From the NCBI GenBank assembly GCA_021828085.1, contig JAKATE010000116.1:1-6093 (forward strand): 6,093 bases of DNA, read 5' to 3'. The first letter of the stretch is position 1. Each line of letters begins with the position of its first letter. The position numbers and the translations under genes were made by a program. This DNA comes from Thermoplasmata archaeon (lineage in GTDB: Archaea > Thermoplasmatota > Thermoplasmata > Lutacidiplasmatales > UBA184). Positions 4,402-6,093 of the stretch are shown here, one piece after another. The notes beneath the pieces were generated by a model, which saw only the letters and a program-made list of their open reading frames with translations, was not told the DNA's origin and did no database searches.

Positions 4402-5838
4402 ATGTCCGCACGCTCGAGATCCACCGCTCCGGCCACCCCCACGGAGGAGTATCCCCGCCTCCTCGTGGCAGGCACCGGTTCCTCCGCCGGGAAGACGCTC
4501 GTCGCGGCCGGCCTTCTCGAGGCCTTCCGCGCCGAGGGCGGGCCGGTGGCGGGGTACAAGTGTGGCCCGGATTTCCTCGACCCGGCCGTGCTCTCGGTGG
4601 CCGCCCGCTCACCGGCCCGGAACCTCGACCCCTTCCTCCTCTCCCCCTCGCTCTTGCGCACCTCCTTCGTCGCGCACGCCCCCCCGGGTCCCCGCGGTCT
4701 CTCCCTCGTGGAGGGGGTCATGGGGATCCTCGACACCCGCTCCTGGGGCACCTCCAGCGCGGATGTGGCCGACCTTCTCTCGCTTCCCATCGTGCTCGTC
4801 CTCGATGCGCGCTCGTCCTCGGAGACCCTGGGGATGGTGGCGGCCGGGGCGAGGAGGGTCCTCGGAGCGCCGCCGCTCGGGGGATTCGTCCTCAACGGGG
4901 TCGCCGAAGGCTGGCACAGTCGGGCCACCCGGGAGGCGGTGGAGAAGGCCTCGCGGCTGCCGGTCCTGGGGACCCTTCCCTGGAGCCCGCTCCTCCATCT
5001 GCCCGAGCGCCACCTGGGACTGGTCAACCCCCGGACCGACCGGGGGTTCCGGTTCGATCGATGGCTCGGAACGCTCGGAGGCATGGTGCGGGAGCGATTC
5101 GACCTCCCCGCCCTCCGCTCCCTGGCTCGGAGCGCCCCCCGACTACCGTCCTCGCCAGCGGGAGCGCCCGCGGTCGCCCGGGGAGGACGCCGCTCGGTCG
5201 TGGCCGTCGCACGCGACGAAGCCTTCAGCTTCCTCTACCCCGAGAACCTCGAGGTCCTCGAGCGGGCCGGCGCCCGGGTCCGTACTTTCTCCCCCGTGCG
5301 GGGAGACGCACTCCCGCCCACCGCGGAAGCCCTCTACCTCCCCGGAGGGTATCCGGAGCTCTTCGGGAAGGAGCTCGGTGAGAACGGACCTCTCCGGAGG
5401 GAAGTGCGGCAGTGGGTCCGCGAGGGCCGGCCGCTGTACGCGGAGTGCGGGGGGATGATGTTCCTGCTCGACTCGCTGCGGGACGGGGAGGGACGGACCT
5501 TCCCCATGGCGGGGGCCTTCCCGGGGAGGGCCACCCTTTCCCCCCGGCTCGGAGGGTTCGGCTACGTGACGGCCCGGGCCCGGCGCCCCTGCCCGTTGGG
5601 GGCGAAGGGGGCGATGGTCCGGGGCCATCTCTATCATCATTCGGTCCGGGAGGCGCCCCGGGACCAGTCCTGGGCGCTCACCGTCCGGCCTCGCGCCGGA
5701 GGTGCCCCGCTCGCCGACGGGTACGGATCGGGAGCGATCCTGGCGAGCTACGTCCATGTGCGGCTCGACACGGTGGACGGCTTCGCGGCCCGGTTCCTGG
5801 GGGAGGGGGCGGGCCCGGGTTCAGAGCTCGACGCGTAG
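4402..5838 (+). CDS. cbiA: Cobyrinate a,c-diamide synthase (CbiA/CobB)
   Basis: The product (478 aa) amidates the a- and c-acetate side chains of cobyrinic acid using glutamine and ATP, in the corrin-ring part of cobalamin synthesis. The N-terminal ATP domain has the P-loop GTGSSAGKT (24-32), then YKCGPDFLDP (52-61) and NLDPFLL, the family signature for the bound corrin and nucleotide. The C-terminal class I-like glutamine amidotransferase domain has LYLPGGYPELF, the catalytic cysteine in YAECGG (Cys349) and the partner histidine region GHLYHHS (His409, His412). The length is close to family members of about 450-480 aa. ATG 4402 is preferred over an in-frame GTG at 4366, which would precede the predicted RNA start. 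No Shine-Dalgarno site is visible. It diverges from tRNA-Lys and overlaps the convergent btuF-like gene by 18 bases, which supports a corrinoid role. A related Ni-sirohydrochlorin diamide synthase (CfbB) cannot be excluded without a tree, but the neighbour favours B12. Confidence 0.93.
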   Translation: MSARSRSTAPATPTEEYPRLLVAGTGSSAGKTLVAAGLLEAFRAEGGPVAGYKCGPDFLDPAVLSVAARSPARNLDPFLLSPSLLRTSFVAHAPPGPRGLSLVEGVMGILDTRSWGTSSADVADLLSLPIVLVLDARSSSETLGMVAAGARRVLGAPPLGGFVLNGVAEGWHSRATREAVEKASRLPVLGTLPWSPLLHLPERHLGLVNPRTDRGFRFDRWLGTLGGMVRERFDLPALRSLARSAPRLPSSPAGAPAVARGGRRSVVAVARDEAFSFLYPENLEVLERAGARVRTFSPVRGDALPPTAEALYLPGGYPELFGKELGENGPLRREVRQWVREGRPLYAECGGMMFLLDSLRDGEGRTFPMAGAFPGRATLSPRLGGFGYVTARARRPCPLGAKGAMVRGHLYHHSVREAPRDQSWALTVRPRAGGAPLADGYGSGAILASYVHVRLDTVDGFAARFLGEGAGPGSELDA

Positions 5839-6093
5839 GAAAGCGTCGGCCGGTCCGTTCCACTCCACCGCCTCCGGATGGAGGAGGTGGCCGAGGAGCT
5901 CCGTTCCTTCGACGACCCCGGGGCCGGGGCAGGCCAGGTAGCGGTGCGCGTCCACGGCGTACACCTCCCTGGTCCTGAGCGCCGGCAGTCCTTCGAGGGC
6001 CTCCGGCCGCAGAACCGCGCGCGCCTGCGAGACGGCCTCAGGGATCGGGACATCGCACGGCGCGAGGATCAGGACGTCATGGTCTTAGCGCCG
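5821..6093 (-). CDS. btuF: BtuF-like cobalamin ABC transporter substrate-binding protein, C-terminal part, apparently frameshifted
   Basis: Only the last 87 codons before the TGA at 5823-5821 are in one open frame here; the gene enters from the right edge. The readable part begins DVLILAPCDVP and ends with REVYAVDAHRYLACPGPGVV and ELLGHLLHPE. These match the C-terminal lobe of class III (BtuF/FhuD-type) binding proteins, in which a long helix precedes a final strand (VYAVDG-like) and a helix carrying HPE. Such proteins bind cobalamin or iron chelates outside the membrane and deliver them to a BtuCD-type transporter. The reading frame hits TAA at 6087-6085. The conserved residues just upstream (ALRP, expected before DVLIL) lie in another frame, as if one base had been inserted near 6079. 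The gene may be broken, misassembled or frameshifted at translation. Cobalamin rather than siderophore is suggested by the adjacent cbiA, with which it overlaps tail-to-tail. Confidence 0.72.

Noticed and set aside
3066..5084. A 672-codon minus-strand open frame opposite the SDR gene, through the tRNA and into cbiA
   Set aside because: It includes a translation of the tRNA gene itself (PVAQSVEQ...NRKVQGSNPC-type residues, a familiar false-ORF signature) and is antisense to two well-supported genes. GC-rich DNA has few stops.
1..6093. CRISPR array, insertion sequence, integrase or attachment site at the tRNA
   Set aside because: No regularly spaced repeats, transposase or integrase frames were seen, and no repeat of the tRNA 3' end was noticed elsewhere in the window.

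Overview
This is a very GC-rich window (roughly 70% G+C by eye), most probably chromosomal DNA of an archaeon. The evidence is promoter architecture and the tRNA. Several genes have an A/T-containing box centred about 25-28 bases before the start codon with no room for a Shine-Dalgarno site, the layout of leaderless archaeal genes. The tRNA-Lys gene has a TATA-like palindrome at the right distance, a G discriminator base (usual for archaeal tRNA-Lys) and no encoded CCA. A high-GC Thermoplasmatota-type lineage would fit, but the lineage is only a guess.

Left part (1-2006, minus strand). A FAD-linked oxidase of the GlcD / D-lactate dehydrogenase family (130-1530) lies downstream of a small single-domain VOC (glyoxalase/bleomycin-resistance) protein (1581-2006). 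A possible further minus-strand gene begins near position 56 and runs off the left edge.

Middle part (2182-4055, plus strand). A divergent intergenic region rich in inverted repeats separates the VOC gene from a three-gene run. The run holds a thioredoxin-fold protein with a Cys-Pro-His-Cys site (2182-2547), a cysteine-rich protein of unknown family that overlaps it by GTGA and has its own good Shine-Dalgarno site (2544-3056), and a Rossmann-fold extended SDR epimerase/dehydratase-like protein that appears to lack the YxxxK catalytic pair (3117-4055). The tail of the SDR gene and the bases after it carry three successive inverted repeats.

Right part (4244-6093). tRNA-Lys(CUU) on the minus strand and a cobyrinate a,c-diamide synthase gene (cbiA/cobB, plus strand) diverge from one palindromic TATA-like box. 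cbiA runs tail-to-tail into, and overlaps by 18 bases, the end of a minus-strand gene for a BtuF-like cobalamin-type ABC transporter substrate-binding protein. The two suggest a corrinoid synthesis and uptake neighbourhood. The visible part of the btuF-like gene contains what looks like a one-base frameshift close to the right edge.

Most of the window is ordinary metabolic chromosome, with no mobile element, CRISPR array or defence system. The points most worth a second look are the btuF frameshift, the coupled thioredoxin / Cys-rich / SDR run, and the shared palindromic promoter.
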